From the NCBI GenBank assembly GCA_021792135.1, contig JAJYVF010000024.1:1-64000 (forward strand): a stretch of DNA of 64,000 bases, given 5' to 3'. How positions within the stretch are numbered: position 1 is the stretch's first letter; every line of letters starts with the position of its first letter. Position numbers and translations under genes: made by a program. Shown piece after piece: positions 51,136 through 62,757 of the stretch. The notes under the pieces were generated by a model. That model did not search any database. It was given only the letters and a program-made list of their open reading frames with translations, and had not been told where the DNA came from. The stretch is from Acidobacteriota bacterium (GTDB lineage Bacteria > Acidobacteriota > Terriglobia > Terriglobales > Acidobacteriaceae).

Positions 51136-52674
51136 TCAACGCTGCATTTTATAGAGCGATGCCGGCACCTTCTTTGTAACCTGCGACGGGGTCGGGAGCT
51201 GCGAGACGTCCCAGCCGCCGCCGAGAGCCTGCACCAGCTGCACCGCTGACATCATCTCCGACACCTGCAGTGTGTTCAGTCCCACCTGATCCCCAAGCAA
51301 TGTCGTCTGCGCGATGGTGACATCGATATACGGATCCACGCCGGTGTTGTAGCGCTGCATCTCGAGATCGAGGTATTGCTGCCCCGATTGCACCGCTTCC
51401 TGCTGGCGGATGATCTGCTGCGAGTAGTTCCGGGTGGCGACCAGAGCGTCCTCCACCTGCTGGAAGGCAGTGAGCGCGGTCTGGCGGTAATTGGCCAGGT
51501 CGGTGTTGTAGATGGCTTCGTACTGATGCAGGGTGGCCTGGTAGAGGCCCGCATCGAAGATGACCTGCGAGGCGGAAGTACCGATGGACCAGAAGCGGCT
51601 GGGCCAGTCGGCGATCTGATAAATCTGCGAGGTCTGTGTTCCGCCCGCGGCCGTCAGCGTAAGCTGCGGGAAAAATGCTCCGTAGCCGATGCCGATGGTA
51701 GCGTTGGCGGCGGCCAGGGTGCGCTCCGCGGCGGCTACATCCGGGCGGCGCTCAAGCAGTTGCGAAGGCACGCCCGTGGGGATGGGCGGCGGCGTGTAGA
51801 TTACGGGCCTTACGGGGATGGAAAAATCCGTGGCGACTCTGCCCAGCAGAACAGCGATGGCGTGTTCATACTGCGCCCGCAACAGCCCCACGGCGATGGC
51901 CGAAGCCTGGGTGGCCTGCAGGGTATTGCGGGCCTGGACGACGGCAATATAGTCGCCCACACCGGCATCGTACGCAGCCTGCGTCACGTTGAGTGCAGCC
52001 TGATCGGCAGCCACCGTTTCGTTGAGGATCTTCTGGAGCATGTCCTGGCCGCGAATCTCGAAATAGTACTCGGCGAGCGAAGCCTGCTCGACGAGGATCT
52101 CGCCCGCAAGGTCAGCGGCACTGACCTGGGCGGAGTACTGTTCGGTACGGACCTCGTTGCGGATCTTGCCCCACAGGTCGGGGCTCCAGGAGGCGTCCAG
52201 CGGAGCAGTCCACATGGTGCTCGTGTGGCCGGTGTTGGCAAGGGTGGACTGGGAGAGATTGCCGGAGGTTTTCTGGCGGCTATAGGTGGGCGTGGCGAAA
52301 AGCGTAGGCCAGTACTGCGCGCGCGCCTCCGCGATGAGGGCGCGGGCCTGCATGTACTGCTCGAAATAGAACTTGATGTCCTGGTTGTTGAGGTTGAGCT
52401 GGTCCTCGAGATTGTTCAGTTCAGACTCGTGAAATATTTCCCACCACTTGCCGCGAAGCATCGCCTCCTGCGGGCGGGCAACCTTCCAGCCGGGCTGGTC
52501 TTTGAAGTTGACGGTGGACTCCTTGTAATTGGAAGCGGCAATCTGAGGCGGCGCAGGCGGATGGTATTTAGGCCCAACCAGGCAGCCAGCCAGCGCGACG
52601 AGGGCCAGCGAGCCTGCTGCAAGTGCGGTCCGGATATTTCGTTTCAGCATGGTGGTACTCTTCTTTGGGCTCAC
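51136..52674 (-). CDS. Outer membrane factor of an RND pump, NodT family lipoprotein
   Basis: The protein is an outer membrane channel of the TolC/OprM class that completes the pump. The N-terminus has a lipobox (SLALVALAGC) and then VGPKYHPP, typical of NodT-type lipoproteins. Two outer membrane efflux repeats follow with long coiled-coil helices (EQYMQARALIAEARAQY, and later QVEDALVATRNYSQQIIRQQEAV). The motif LLERRPDVAAAERTLAAANA marks the start of the second repeat. 512 residues. The GTG at 52674 overlaps the upstream permease stop (GTGA); an ATG at 52650 is a possible alternative. Confidence 0.93.
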   Translation of the reverse strand: MSPKKSTTMLKRNIRTALAAGSLALVALAGCLVGPKYHPPAPPQIAASNYKESTVNFKDQPGWKVARPQEAMLRGKWWEIFHESELNNLEDQLNLNNQDIKFYFEQYMQARALIAEARAQYWPTLFATPTYSRQKTSGNLSQSTLANTGHTSTMWTAPLDASWSPDLWGKIRNEVRTEQYSAQVSAADLAGEILVEQASLAEYYFEIRGQDMLQKILNETVAADQAALNVTQAAYDAGVGDYIAVVQARNTLQATQASAIAVGLLRAQYEHAIAVLLGRVATDFSIPVRPVIYTPPPIPTGVPSQLLERRPDVAAAERTLAAANATIGIGYGAFFPQLTLTAAGGTQTSQIYQIADWPSRFWSIGTSASQVIFDAGLYQATLHQYEAIYNTDLANYRQTALTAFQQVEDALVATRNYSQQIIRQQEAVQSGQQYLDLEMQRYNTGVDPYIDVTIAQTTLLGDQVGLNTLQVSEMMSAVQLVQALGGGWDVSQLPTPSQVTKKVPASLYKMQR

Positions 52675-55600
52675 GACACCGCTCCTTCGATTTCAGGACG
52701 GAACGTATCGTGCGTCTTGCCCAGAATGCGCAGGCGCAGACGGTCGAGGGCGAGATAGACGACCGGCGTGGTGTATAGGGTGATCAGCTGGCTGAGCAGC
52801 AGCCCGCCCACGATGGTGATCCCCAGAGGCCGCCGCAGCTCCGAGCCCGTGCCGGTGCCGAAAGCCAGCGGCAGCGCGCCGCAGATGGCGGACATCGTGG
52901 TCATCAAAATGGGACGGAAGCGGAGTATGCAGGCTTCAAAGATCGCGTCGTAGGTGGTCTTCTGTTCCTCGCGTTCGGCCATCAGCGCAAAGTCGATCAT
53001 CATGATGGCATTTTTCTTGACGATGCCGATGAGAAGGATGATACCGATGATGGAGATGACGTTCAGATCCATGTGGAAGAGCATGAGCGCGAGCATGGCG
53101 CCGATGCTGGCCGAGGGCAGCGTGGAAAGGATCGTGAAGGGGTGCACCAGACTTTCGTACAGGATTCCCAGAACGATGTAGACGGCGAGGATCGCGGTAA
53201 TGACCAGGTATTTTTCCGTGGCCAGCGAGTCCTGGTAGGCCTGGGCGGTTCCCGCGAAGAACCCGCGCACAGTGGAGGGCATGCCCAGCCGCTGCTCCAT
53301 TTCCGTGACCTCACGCGTCGCGTCGCTGAGCGACATTCCATTGGCGAGGTTGAATGAAACGGTGACGGAGGGGAAGAGGCCCGTGTGGTTGACCTGCAGA
53401 GGTGTGGTACCGGTCCGGGCACTCATGACCGTACGCAGCGGCGCGATGGAATTGATCCCCGCCGGAGGCGGCGCCACAGTGCCGACGCCGGCGGTGCCTG
53501 AGCCGCCGGCGGGCGTGAACCAGATGTTCTTAAGGCCTTCGGGAGACTGCCAGTACTGGGGGGCGACTTCCATCACCACGTAGTACTGATTGAGCTGCGT
53601 GTAGATGACCGATACCTCCGACTGGCCGAAGGCGCTGTACAGGCTCCCGTCGAGGGACTGCGATGTCTGACCGAGGCGCGCGGCGGAGGTACGGTCGTAG
53701 GTCAGCATCTCCTCGAGGCCGCCGTTCTGCTGATCGGTGTTCACGTCCTGGAGGCCGGGAAGCATCTTCATCTGGCTCAGCAGAATGGGCCCCCAGTGGG
53801 CGAGATCATGGATGTTATCGGACTGAATCGTGTACTGGTACAGCGCATTGCTGGACCGCGCTCCGATCCGGAGGTCCTGTACCGGTTGAAGAAAGGCCGA
53901 CGCCACAGGGAGCCGGTTCAGCTTCGGACGCAGCCGGTTGATGACCTCCATGGCCCTCGCTTTGCGCTGGCCTGTCCCGCTCCCCAGCGGTTTCAGCGCG
54001 ACATAGATGAATCCACCGTTGCTGGCCCCGTTGCCGCCGGTATAGGCATTGGCATGCGCTACGGCGGGATCGGATTTGATGACCTCCATCAGCCGCTGCA
54101 CCGAGTAGTTCATGAACGGGAACGACGCATCCTGCGGACCCTGCACGCCGCCGACCAGCGCGCCGGCATCCTGCTGCGGGAAAAATCCCTTGGGAATCCG
54201 GACGATGACCACCACGTTGAGGGCAATGGTCAGCGCCAGCACAATGAGCATGAGGGCTGAGTTCTCAAGAGCCCAGGTGAGCGAGACACGGTAAATGGAG
54301 AGCAGTCCGCGGAAGAACCGCTCGCTGGTCCGGTAGAAGATGTTGTGCTTCTCCTCGTGGTCATGCTGCTTGAGCAGGTGGGCGCACATCGTGGGCGTGG
54401 TGGTGAGCGAGATGACCATCGAAACGATGATGGCCGTGGAGAGTGTGACGGCAAATTCGCGGAACAGCCTTCCAACGATTCCCCCCATCATGAGGATCGG
54501 AATGAAGACCGCGATCAGCGACATGCTGATGGAAAAGACGGTGAAGCCGATCTCGCGTGCGCCTACCAGAGCCGCGTTCAAGGGCGGGATTCCGCTTTCG
54601 AGGTGCCTCGTGATGTTTTCCATCACCACGATGGCGTCATCGACCACAAACCCGGTGGCGATGGTAAGCGCCATGAGGGAAAGATTGTCGATGCTGTAAC
54701 CGAACAGGTACATCACAGCGAAGGTGCCAACGAGGGAGACCGGCACGGCGACGCTGGGGATGAGCGTGGCCCGCGGGCTGCGCAGAAAGATGAAGACGAC
54801 CAGCACCACCAGCACGATGGATCCGATCAGGGTCTTCTCGACGTCGCTGACCGAGGCGCGGATCGTCAGGGTACGATCCAGAACGATCGTCGTGTGAATA
54901 CCCCTGGGCAGAACCGCTTCGAGGAACGGCAGTTGGGAGCGGATGCTGTCGACGGTGTCGATGATATTGGCGCCGGGCTGGCGGAAGATGATGACGAAGA
55001 CAGCACGCTGGCCATCCATGTAGCCCGCAGCCCGGACGTTACTGGTCGAATTAATGACGGTAGCCACATCCGACAGCCGCACGGCGGCGCCGTTGTGATA
55101 TCCGACGATCAGCGGCTTGTACTGGCCGGCGCGGGAAATCTGGTCGTTCGTAATGATATCGGCGGTGACGGCGCCGTCGGAGAGCTGGCCGCGCGGCGCG
55201 TCCGAGTTCTGCAGGCTCAGCATGGACTGCACATTTCCGAGGGTCAGGCCATAGCTCTCCAGCTTCGTGGGGTCCACCTCGACCCGCACCGAGGGTGTGG
55301 CCCCTCCGCCCACGAAGACCTGGCCGACGCCGTTAATCTGGGAGAGCTTTTGTTCCAGAATCGTCGATGCCAGATCGTAAACCTTGGTCACGTCATACTT
55401 CTTCGACGTGAGGCCCAGGATCATGATGGGCGCATCCGACGGGTTCACTTTGCGGTAGAACGGGTTCTGCGGCAGGTTGGTCGGCAGATAGGTGCGCGCG
55501 GCGTTGATGGCCGCCTGCACATCGTGGGCCGCACCGTCGATATTGCGGCTGAGGTCGAACTGCAGGGTGATGGAGGTGTTGCCGAGCGAACTCGACGAGG

Positions 55601-55841
55601 TCATTTCCGTGATGCCGGCGATGTGTCCCAGCTGGCGTTCCAGCGGCGTGGCCACCGACGCGGCCATGATCTGAGCGCTCGCGCCGGGCAGGCTGGACGA
55701 GATGCTGATGGTGGGAAAGTCCACCTGCGGCAGCGGCGACACCGGCAGCACCGTGAAGGCGATGGCCCCGACAATCGCAATCGCGATGGTGAGCAGCGTG
55801 GTTCCGACCGGTCGCCGGATGAATGCCCACGAGAAGCTCAC
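52671..55841 (-). CDS. mdtC: RND efflux permease, MdtC/MuxC type
   Basis: The 1056-residue protein has the RND layout of twelve membrane helices with two large periplasmic loops. Its start, [20 protein letters not shown], and [32 protein letters not shown] and [15 protein letters not shown] are of the heteromeric MdtB/MdtC kind. The helix-4 region keeps the DD pair (FVVDDAIVV) that carries protons. It forms a heterotrimer with the next permease upstream. A 20-residue Gly/Thr/Ala/Pro insert (about 785-805) lies in the second periplasmic loop. Overlaps at both ends indicate strict translational coupling. Confidence 0.94.
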   Translation of the reverse strand: MSFSWAFIRRPVGTTLLTIAIAIVGAIAFTVLPVSPLPQVDFPTISISSSLPGASAQIMAASVATPLERQLGHIAGITEMTSSSSLGNTSITLQFDLSRNIDGAAHDVQAAINAARTYLPTNLPQNPFYRKVNPSDAPIMILGLTSKKYDVTKVYDLASTILEQKLSQINGVGQVFVGGGATPSVRVEVDPTKLESYGLTLGNVQSMLSLQNSDAPRGQLSDGAVTADIITNDQISRAGQYKPLIVGYHNGAAVRLSDVATVINSTSNVRAAGYMDGQRAVFVIIFRQPGANIIDTVDSIRSQLPFLEAVLPRGIHTTIVLDRTLTIRASVSDVEKTLIGSIVLVVLVVFIFLRSPRATLIPSVAVPVSLVGTFAVMYLFGYSIDNLSLMALTIATGFVVDDAIVVMENITRHLESGIPPLNAALVGAREIGFTVFSISMSLIAVFIPILMMGGIVGRLFREFAVTLSTAIIVSMVISLTTTPTMCAHLLKQHDHEEKHNIFYRTSERFFRGLLSIYRVSLTWALENSALMLIVLALTIALNVVVIVRIPKGFFPQQDAGALVGGVQGPQDASFPFMNYSVQRLMEVIKSDPAVAHANAYTGGNGASNGGFIYVALKPLGSGTGQRKARAMEVINRLRPKLNRLPVASAFLQPVQDLRIGARSSNALYQYTIQSDNIHDLAHWGPILLSQMKMLPGLQDVNTDQQNGGLEEMLTYDRTSAARLGQTSQSLDGSLYSAFGQSEVSVIYTQLNQYYVVMEVAPQYWQSPEGLKNIWFTPAGGSGTAGVGTVAPPPAGINSIAPLRTVMSARTGTTPLQVNHTGLFPSVTVSFNLANGMSLSDATREVTEMEQRLGMPSTVRGFFAGTAQAYQDSLATEKYLVITAILAVYIVLGILYESLVHPFTILSTLPSASIGAMLALMLFHMDLNVISIIGIILLIGIVKKNAIMMIDFALMAEREEQKTTYDAIFEACILRFRPILMTTMSAICGALPLAFGTGTGSELRRPLGITIVGGLLLSQLITLYTTPVVYLALDRLRLRILGKTHDTFRPEIEGAVS

Positions 55842-58800
55842 AGGCTGGTCTCCTCCGCGCTCGGCATCGAGTCGCCCGCCAGTTCGGCGGAATGCAGTGA
55901 AGGCCGCTTTCCGGTGAGCTTCCGGCCGATCCTGTCAAAGAAAATGTAAATGACAGGGGTGGTGTAGAGGGTGAGGATCTGGCTGAGCAGCAGGCCGCCG
56001 ACCATCGAGATTCCCAGCGGGCGGCGCAGTTCCGAACCCAGCCCGGTGCCGAGCGCCAGCGGCAGTCCGCCGAGCAGGGCAGCCATGGTAGTCATCATGA
56101 TGGGGCGGAAGCGCAGCATGCTGGCTTCGAAAATGGCCTCGGTGGAGTCCTTGCCCCGCTCGCGCTCCGCTTCGAGCGCGAAGTCCACAATCAGAATGCC
56201 GTTCTTCTTGACGATCCCGATCAGCAGGATGATGCCGATTATGGCGACCACGCTCAGGTCCTGGTGGAAGAGCATGAGCGAGAGTAGCGCTCCCACTCCG
56301 GCTGAGGGTAGCGTGGAGAGAATCGTGATCGGGTGAATGAAGCTCTCGTACAGCACGCCGAGCACGATGTAGACCGTCACAATGGCGGCAAGGATCAGCA
56401 GCGCTTCATTGGAGAGCGAGTTTTCGAAGGCGGCCGCGGTTCCCTGGAATTCGGCCTGCAGGCTGGCAGGGAAGTGCAGCCCGTCCGCAACCTTGTTGAT
56501 GTCCGTGATCGCCGTGCCCAGGGAGGTGTCGGGAGCCAGGTTGAACGATACCGTCACCACAGGGAACTGGCCCTGGTGGTTGATGGAGAGGGCTTCGGTG
56601 GTATCCGATGCGTGCGTGAAGGCCCTGAGCGGAACCGCATTGGCCCCCACCGCGGCCGTCGTGGCATTCGGGGTAGTCCCGGCAATCGTTCCGCCCAGCG
56701 GAGAGGAGACACCCTGCGTGCTGGTGCTCCCGGCCAGTACCGTCGCGGGCGCCACCAGCACCACAGCAGAGGGAGTGTAGCGAGTTGCCGTGGTGAGAGC
56801 GTTCGATCCTGCTGCGGCCGAGGCCGACGCGGCAAAGGAAGTGGCAGCTCCGGCCCCGCTTGCGCCCGACGACGCGTTGGTCTGGATGTACAGATCGCCA
56901 AGGTTGTCCGGGTTCTGCTGCCACTGCGGTGCCGTTTCCAGCACCACATGATACTGGTTGAGCTGCGTATAGAGAGTGTTGATCTCGCGCTGTCCGTAAG
57001 AGTCGTACAGCGTATTGTCGATCGTGGTCGGAGCGATGCCCAGGCGTGACGCCGTCACCCGGTCGATCATCAGCGAAACGGCGCGCCCGCCCGTCTGCTC
57101 GTCGGTGGCGACATCTTCCAGCTCCGGCAGTTTCTTCAGTCGGGACACAAACCTCGCCGTCCATTCATTCAGCTCGTCCGTGTTGGGATCCTCCAGCGTG
57201 TACTGGTACTGCGTACGGCTCACCCGGTCATCTACCGTGATATCCTGCACCGGCTGCATGTAAAGGTGAATCCCGTGTACCTGATCGAGGGACCGCTGCA
57301 GCCTGCGAATCACATCGGCTGCGCTCATGTGGCGCTGATCGAGCGGCTTCAGGTTGATGTTGATCCGGCCGCTGTTCAGCGTGGTGTTGATGCCGTCGGC
57401 GCCGATAAACGACGACAGGCTCTCGACTGCTGGATCCTTGAGGATGACCGCCGCCAGTTCCTTCTGCTTCTCCTTCATGGCTTCAAAGGAACTTGCCTGG
57501 GGCGCTTGGGAAATGCCCTGGATAACCCCCGTATCCTGCACCGGGAAGAAGCCCTTGGGAATAATAATGTAGAGGTAGACGGTCAGGACCAGGGTGGCCA
57601 GGGCGACCAGCAGCGTCAGGGTCTGGTAGCGGAGGATCACGCGCAGCGTGCGGCCGTAGAACGCGATCATGCGCGTAAATACGTGCTCCGACCATCGATA
57701 CAGCCGGGTTTGCTGGATCTCCGGCTCGTGGCGCAGGATTCGGGAGCACATCATGGGAGTCAGCGTGAGCGATACCACCGCCGAGATAATGATGGTGACC
57801 GCCAAGGTTACGGCGAATTCCCGGAAAAGATGTCCCACCACATCGCCCATAAAGAGCAGCGGGATGAGCACAGCAATTAGCGAGATGGTGAGCGAGACGA
57901 TGGTGAAGCCGATCTGCCCGGCGCCGGTCAGCGCGGCCTGGAGCGGCGACATGCCCTCCTCGAGGTAGCGCGAGATGTTCTCGATCATGACGATGGCATC
58001 GTCCACCACGAATCCGGTGGAGATGGTCAGCGCCATCAGCGACAGGTTATCGAGGCTGTAGCCCAGCAGGTACATCGCCGCGAAAGTGCCGATCAGCGAG
58101 AGCGGAACCGCCACGCTCGGAATGATGGTGGCGTAGAGGCTCCGCAGGAAGAGGAAAATAACCAGAACCACCAGGCCGATGGTGAGCATCAGCTCGAACT
58201 CGACATCGTTCACCGAGGCCTGAATGCTGGTCGTCATGTCCGTGAGCGTGTGAATGCGGATCGACGCCGGCAGATCCGTCTCCAGTTGCGGCAGGATCTT
58301 CTTGATGGAACGGACAACCGTGATGGTATTGGCGCCCGGCTGCCGCTGGATGTTCAGGATGATGGACGGGGTTTTATTCATCCAGGCGGCCTGATCCTTG
58401 TTCTCCACGCCATTGACGACCGTGGCTACGTCCCTGACAAACACGGGCGCGCCATTCAGGTAAGACACCACGATGTCTCGGTATTGCGCCGCCGTGCTGA
58501 TCTGATCGTTGGAGTCGATCTGCCAGTCCTGCCGGGGACCGTCGAAGTTGCCCTTCGCGGAATTGACGCTGGCGTTGGTAAGAGCCGTGCGCAGATCCTC
58601 CATGTTCAGTCCGTAAGAGGAGAGCGCAACCGGATTGGCCTCGATGCGCACCGCCGGCTTCTGGCCGCCGCTGATGCTCACCAGTCCGACGCCGCTCAGT
58701 TGCGAGATCTTGGGCGCAAGGCGGGTATCCACCAGATCCTCGACCTGCGATAGCGGCAGGGCATTGGAGGTGATCGCCATGGTAAGGATGGGCGCGTCGG

Positions 58801-59203
58801 CCGGGTTGGTCTTGTTGTAGACCGGCGGCGTCGGCAGATCGGAGGGCAGATAGGTCTGGGCGGCGTTCATGCCCGCCTGAACCTCTTCCTCTGCCACGTC
58901 CATGCCCAGAGAAAGATTGAATTGCAGGACGATCACCGAGACGCCCTCCGCGCTGGTGGAGGTCATCTGGCTGAGGCCCTGCATCTCGCCGAACTGCCGT
59001 TCGAGAGGCGCGGTGATGGTGGTCGCCGTTACATCGGGGCTGGCGCCCGGATAGAACGTCAGCACCTGAATGGTGGGATAGTCCACCTGAGGCAATGCCG
59101 AGACTGGAAGCTGGGTGAACGCCACGATGCCCACGAGCAGGATGGCCGCCATCAGCAGCGACGTGGCGACCGGCCGCAGAATAAATGGGCGGGACGGACT
59201 CAC
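55838..59203 (-). CDS. mdtB: RND efflux permease, MdtB/MuxB type, with long low-complexity insert
   Basis: Twelve-helix RND permease, 1121 residues, about 80 longer than usual. It starts [19 protein letters not shown], with [20 protein letters not shown] at helix 4 and [16 protein letters not shown] at helix 10. The extra length is almost all one Ala/Ser/Thr/Gly-rich stretch at about residues 775-855 (for example [20 protein letters not shown]) in the second periplasmic loop, where the paired MdtC has a shorter insert. The GTG start overlaps the adaptor stop and its stop overlaps mdtC. Proton-driven export of hydrophobic drugs, bile-like compounds or metabolites is the family role; the substrate is unknown. 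Confidence 0.93.
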   Translation of the reverse strand: MSPSRPFILRPVATSLLMAAILLVGIVAFTQLPVSALPQVDYPTIQVLTFYPGASPDVTATTITAPLERQFGEMQGLSQMTSTSAEGVSVIVLQFNLSLGMDVAEEEVQAGMNAAQTYLPSDLPTPPVYNKTNPADAPILTMAITSNALPLSQVEDLVDTRLAPKISQLSGVGLVSISGGQKPAVRIEANPVALSSYGLNMEDLRTALTNASVNSAKGNFDGPRQDWQIDSNDQISTAAQYRDIVVSYLNGAPVFVRDVATVVNGVENKDQAAWMNKTPSIILNIQRQPGANTITVVRSIKKILPQLETDLPASIRIHTLTDMTTSIQASVNDVEFELMLTIGLVVLVIFLFLRSLYATIIPSVAVPLSLIGTFAAMYLLGYSLDNLSLMALTISTGFVVDDAIVMIENISRYLEEGMSPLQAALTGAGQIGFTIVSLTISLIAVLIPLLFMGDVVGHLFREFAVTLAVTIIISAVVSLTLTPMMCSRILRHEPEIQQTRLYRWSEHVFTRMIAFYGRTLRVILRYQTLTLLVALATLVLTVYLYIIIPKGFFPVQDTGVIQGISQAPQASSFEAMKEKQKELAAVILKDPAVESLSSFIGADGINTTLNSGRININLKPLDQRHMSAADVIRRLQRSLDQVHGIHLYMQPVQDITVDDRVSRTQYQYTLEDPNTDELNEWTARFVSRLKKLPELEDVATDEQTGGRAVSLMIDRVTASRLGIAPTTIDNTLYDSYGQREINTLYTQLNQYHVVLETAPQWQQNPDNLGDLYIQTNASSGASGAGAATSFAASASAAAGSNALTTATRYTPSAVVLVAPATVLAGSTSTQGVSSPLGGTIAGTTPNATTAAVGANAVPLRAFTHASDTTEALSINHQGQFPVVTVSFNLAPDTSLGTAITDINKVADGLHFPASLQAEFQGTAAAFENSLSNEALLILAAIVTVYIVLGVLYESFIHPITILSTLPSAGVGALLSLMLFHQDLSVVAIIGIILLIGIVKKNGILIVDFALEAERERGKDSTEAIFEASMLRFRPIMMTTMAALLGGLPLALGTGLGSELRRPLGISMVGGLLLSQILTLYTTPVIYIFFDRIGRKLTGKRPSLHSAELAGDSMPSAEETSL

Positions 59204-60606
59204 GGGGCGCTGCTTTCCATGGTGACGGTGGCCTGCGCCGACGGGAAGTTGGCTGTGGTCAGGTAGACCGCCGCACCGCTCTCCAGCCTGTTGAAGCTGC
59301 TGTTGGCCACCAGATCGCCTGGCTGAATCCCCTCAACGGCGGTGTCGCCGCGATCGGTCACGCCCGTTTTCACGACCTGCATCACAACGTGGTACTGCGC
59401 CTTCTGTGCTTGCTGTGCGCCTGTGCCACTCGGAGGGCCGCTGTGGCCCTGCTCGTTTCCGCGCTGGCCGGTGCTGACGTTCGGATTTTTGGCGCTGCCG
59501 CTCTGCGGAGTCCCGGTGCTCTGCGGCGGTACCTTCGCAGGGGTGCCGGAACCGGGCTTGAGAAGGTAAACGAACGCCGTATTGCCGTTGTGCTGGATTG
59601 CCGAAGAGGGAACGATGACCTGGTTCTGCAGCGTATTGACCAGCAGGCGGGTGTTTACGAACTGGTTGGGGAAGAGCCCATCCTTCGTGTTCGGGAACAC
59701 TGCACGAAGCTTGACGGTGCCCGTCGTGGTATCGATCAGGTTATCCACGGTCATCAGACGGCCGGTTCCGATCTGGCCTTCATTGGCCCGGTCCCAGGCT
59801 TCCACCATGAGTTTTTTGCCCTGCCGCATCGGAGCCACTACCTGGGGCAGGTCATCCTCGGGCAGCGTAAAGATGACGGTAATAGGCTGAAGCTGGGCCA
59901 CCACGACCAGAGTCGTGGTGGAATTCGCCGTGACCAGATTGCCGGGATCGACCAGCCGCAGGCCGACTCGGCCCGTGATCGGCGAGGCGATGTGGCAAAA
60001 ATCGACCTGCACCTGATCGAATTGCACGAGGCCCTGGTCATTTCTCACCGTTCCCTGGTCCTGCAGCACCAGCTTTTGCTGGTCTTCCAGCATCTGCCGG
60101 GGAATCGCGTTCTTCGCCCACGCCTGCTGGTAGCGCTCCAGGTCCATCTGCGCCTGGGAAAGCATGTTCTGGTCGCGCTCGAGAGCGCCCTGTGCCTGCA
60201 CCAGCTGCGCCCGGTAGGGCCGGTCGTCGATGTCAATGAGGGGATCGCCCTTCCTGACCATCTGGCCTTCGCGGTAATGGACGTCCGTGATGACGCCCGT
60301 TACCTCTGCCGTGATGGAGTCTGTGTAGACGGGGGTGACGGTGCCGAGCGCCGGAAGGTAAACGCCCAGGCTGCCCCGCCTGGCCGTGGCGGGAACCACT
60401 GGTACAGGGCCGAACATCATGCGCCGCCCGCCCCCCATGGTGGCCTGTGACTGGCGGTGAGTGGCGATGACCCAATAGAACAGCAGCCCGAAAAGGATGA
60501 GAATTACAGCCCATATCCAGCGGTGACGCCGCTTGCCCGGCGGCTTGGGCGCTGCGGGCGCCTGATGGTCCGGTGGCGCGGTGGAAGCAGAAGCTTGAGC
60601 ATTCAT
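59200..60606 (-). CDS. mdtA: Periplasmic adaptor (membrane fusion protein) of the RND pump
   Basis: The adaptor from the ATG at 60606 has 468 residues: a Pro-rich N-terminus, one anchor helix ([19 protein letters not shown]), the lipoyl halves ([24 protein letters not shown] and [22 protein letters not shown]) around a helical hairpin, a beta-barrel domain ([14 protein letters not shown]) and a membrane-proximal domain. A Gly/Ser/Thr/Gln-rich insert of about 55 residues (about 350-405) lies in the last part. It links the permeases to the outer membrane channel. First gene of the four-gene operon; no TetR, MarR or two-component regulator is adjacent. Confidence 0.92.
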   Translation of the reverse strand: MNAQASASTAPPDHQAPAAPKPPGKRRHRWIWAVILILFGLLFYWVIATHRQSQATMGGGRRMMFGPVPVVPATARRGSLGVYLPALGTVTPVYTDSITAEVTGVITDVHYREGQMVRKGDPLIDIDDRPYRAQLVQAQGALERDQNMLSQAQMDLERYQQAWAKNAIPRQMLEDQQKLVLQDQGTVRNDQGLVQFDQVQVDFCHIASPITGRVGLRLVDPGNLVTANSTTTLVVVAQLQPITVIFTLPEDDLPQVVAPMRQGKKLMVEAWDRANEGQIGTGRLMTVDNLIDTTTGTVKLRAVFPNTKDGLFPNQFVNTRLLVNTLQNQVIVPSSAIQHNGNTAFVYLLKPGSGTPAKVPPQSTGTPQSGSAKNPNVSTGQRGNEQGHSGPPSGTGAQQAQKAQYHVVMQVVKTGVTDRGDTAVEGIQPGDLVANSSFNRLESGAAVYLTTANFPSAQATVTMESSAP

Positions 60607-60674
60607 CTTGTGTTCTGATCGGTCACGTGGAACTTCAAAGTAGGATTTCCCCGGAGGGGCATTCAGATCTACAT

Positions 60675-60691
60675 CGCCTTGGCCGAAGGCG
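60675..60691. promoter_or_regulatory. Inverted repeat CGCCTT-N5-AAGGCG upstream of the RND operon
   Basis: Six-base perfect arms lie about 70-85 bases before the adaptor ATG, in the only non-coding gap of the operon, where a repressor site would be expected. No promoter boxes can be named. Confidence 0.35.
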
Positions 60692-60904
60692 ACAAAAGGC
60701 CCATTAAATCCGCAGTTTACCACCGCAGGAGACAACCCCCTGCCGGACGTACGGCACCGGAGGCGCCTCTGAGCTGCTCTTCCGCGGCATGCTGCAGAAC
60801 AGTGTTGAGTAAGGGACGGGCGAGCAGCCCAAATGGTCGCAAAAATGTCCACGACGGATCGCCGCGTCCCGGACATCGGAACGCCGCGGCCCGCGCGGGG
60901 GCCG

Positions 60905-62503
60905 TCAACGCAGCGTCGAATGCCCGGAGCGGCTCGATTCCGCCGCGATTTTTCTTAGCTGCGGAAGAATGCTGCCGAGGGCAGCGGCCGGCGCATCGGC
61001 GGTACCAAGCGAGAAATACACCTGGCGGTACAGGGGAAAGAGCCGGTCGTAAATGGCAGCGGCCGCCGGGTCGGGATCGACGGTCTTGTCGGGCAGGCAC
61101 ATCGCTGCCTGTGCCGCTTCAATCGAGGGGAAGGCGCCGGCGGCGAGCGCGGCGATGATCCCCGATCCCAGGCTGGTAGGCACACCGTCCGGCACCAGCA
61201 CCGGCTTGTTCAGCACATTGGCATAGACCTGATTCAGCACCGCATTGCGCTGCGGCACGCCGCCGGCATTGACGATACGTTCCACCGGCACGCCGTGATC
61301 GGCCATCCGCTCCAGAATGATCCGCGTATGAAAGGCCGTGCCCTCGATGGCGGCGAAGAGCTCATCCTGTGCGGTGTGGATCAGATTCCAGCCGAGCGTG
61401 ATCCCGCCCAGTTCGGGATTCACCAGCACGGTGCGGTCGCCGTTGTCCCAGGACAGACGGAGCAGGCCGGTTTGCCCTGCGCGGTAACTCTCGAGACCTC
61501 CGGAGAGCGCGGCGACGGTGGTTCCGGCGCGGCGGGCGATAGCGTCGAAGATATCCCCCGTGGCGGAGAGGCCGGCCTCAATGCCCGTGTACTGCGGGTG
61601 CACGCTGCCCGGCACGACACCGCATACCCCCGGCACCAGTTGTGTCCGGCGGGACATGGCAATGATGCAGGTAGAGGTGCCGACGACGTTGACCACATCG
61701 CCTTCGCGGATCCCGGAGCCGAGCGCGTCCCAGTGGGCATCGAAGGCGCCAACCGGGATGGGAATGCCGGGGCGAAGGCCCAGTTCGCCCGCCCAATTTT
61801 CAGAGAGGCGACCGGCGATGTGGTCGGAGGTGAGATACTCCCCGTCCAGTCTGGAGCGAACGCCTGCGAGCAGGGGATCCACTTTGACAAGGAAGTCCTC
61901 GGGTGGCAAACCGCCCCATTTTGGATTCCACATCCATTTGTGGCCCATGGCGCAGACGCTGCGTTTTGCCTGGTGCGGCGAGGTGACGCCGCAGAGCGCA
62001 GCGGCCACCATGTCGCAGTGTTCGAAGGCGCTGGCAAAGCGGTCGCGCTTGTCGGGGTTGTGGCGCAGCCAGTGGAGCAGCTTTGCAAAACCCCATTCGT
62101 GGGAGTAGACGCCGCCGCACCACTCGATGGCTTCGAGGTGCTCGCGGTGGGCAAGTTCGGTGATTTTGCGTGCTTCTTCGTGAGCGCGGTGGTCGCACCA
62201 GAGGTAGTACTCACTCAGCGGCTGCATCTGCGCGTCGACGGGAACGACGCTGGAGCCGGTCGTGTCGAGTGCGATGGCCGCAACCTGCTCGCCCGCGGTA
62301 CCGGAGTCGCGCAGGACCGCATGCGTGGCCTGGGTGAGAGCGCGCATCTGGTCGGCGTGCGACTGGGTGGCAAAATCCGGATCGTCGCGGCGGCGGTGAA
62401 GAGGATACTCCGCTGAGGCGGTGCCCAGACGGCCGCGCTCAGTATCGAGGAGGGTGACGCGGACGCTGAGAGTTCCGAAGTCGACGCCGGCAACGATGGT
62501 CAT
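60905..62503 (-). CDS. araB: Ribulokinase
   Basis: AraB phosphorylates L-ribulose at O5 in arabinose catabolism. The 532-residue protein has the FGGY-kinase marks: VAGVDFGTLSVRV (ATP phosphate loop), ALDTTGSSVVPVD, YYLWCDHRAHEEA, GAFDAHWDALGSGI with the catalytic Asp region, VVGTSTCIIAMS, and NAGGVPQRNAVLNQVYANVLNKPV. Residues around GHKWMWNPKWGGLPPEDF are of the ribulokinase type and not of xylulokinase or glycerol kinase. No araA, araD or transporter gene is next to it within the window. ATG at 62503. Confidence 0.93.
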   Translation of the reverse strand: MTIVAGVDFGTLSVRVTLLDTERGRLGTASAEYPLHRRRDDPDFATQSHADQMRALTQATHAVLRDSGTAGEQVAAIALDTTGSSVVPVDAQMQPLSEYYLWCDHRAHEEARKITELAHREHLEAIEWCGGVYSHEWGFAKLLHWLRHNPDKRDRFASAFEHCDMVAAALCGVTSPHQAKRSVCAMGHKWMWNPKWGGLPPEDFLVKVDPLLAGVRSRLDGEYLTSDHIAGRLSENWAGELGLRPGIPIPVGAFDAHWDALGSGIREGDVVNVVGTSTCIIAMSRRTQLVPGVCGVVPGSVHPQYTGIEAGLSATGDIFDAIARRAGTTVAALSGGLESYRAGQTGLLRLSWDNGDRTVLVNPELGGITLGWNLIHTAQDELFAAIEGTAFHTRIILERMADHGVPVERIVNAGGVPQRNAVLNQVYANVLNKPVLVPDGVPTSLGSGIIAALAAGAFPSIEAAQAAMCLPDKTVDPDPAAAAIYDRLFPLYRQVYFSLGTADAPAAALGSILPQLRKIAAESSRSGHSTLR

Positions 62504-62757
62504 AGAAAGGCCTCGCGGATGGGAACCGGCAGAAGTCCGGGACTGCCGGTAAACATTTTCCTGCGCTTTTCATTCAAATGGAACAGTGCGTGCTTGTCCA
62601 GCACCCACTGGACGGCAAGGCTCAGTCGCATTACTGTGGAACTACCCACCGGGAACGACTGGGCCGCCCCCTGGTGCATCTAAACCACTACCCTGGCGTG
62701 GTATAGCCGCGACTGTGTTTACCCGGCCCCGGTCGGCAACCTCCCACCTGTGAATGG

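Noticed and set aside
54345-55949. A 534-codon plus-strand frame inside the RND permease region
   Set aside because: Product is a His/Asp/Gly-rich shadow of the permease and has no start signal.
59185-60450. A 421-codon plus-strand frame opposite the adaptor gene
   Set aside because: Antisense to a recognisable adaptor; no ribosome-binding site or motif.
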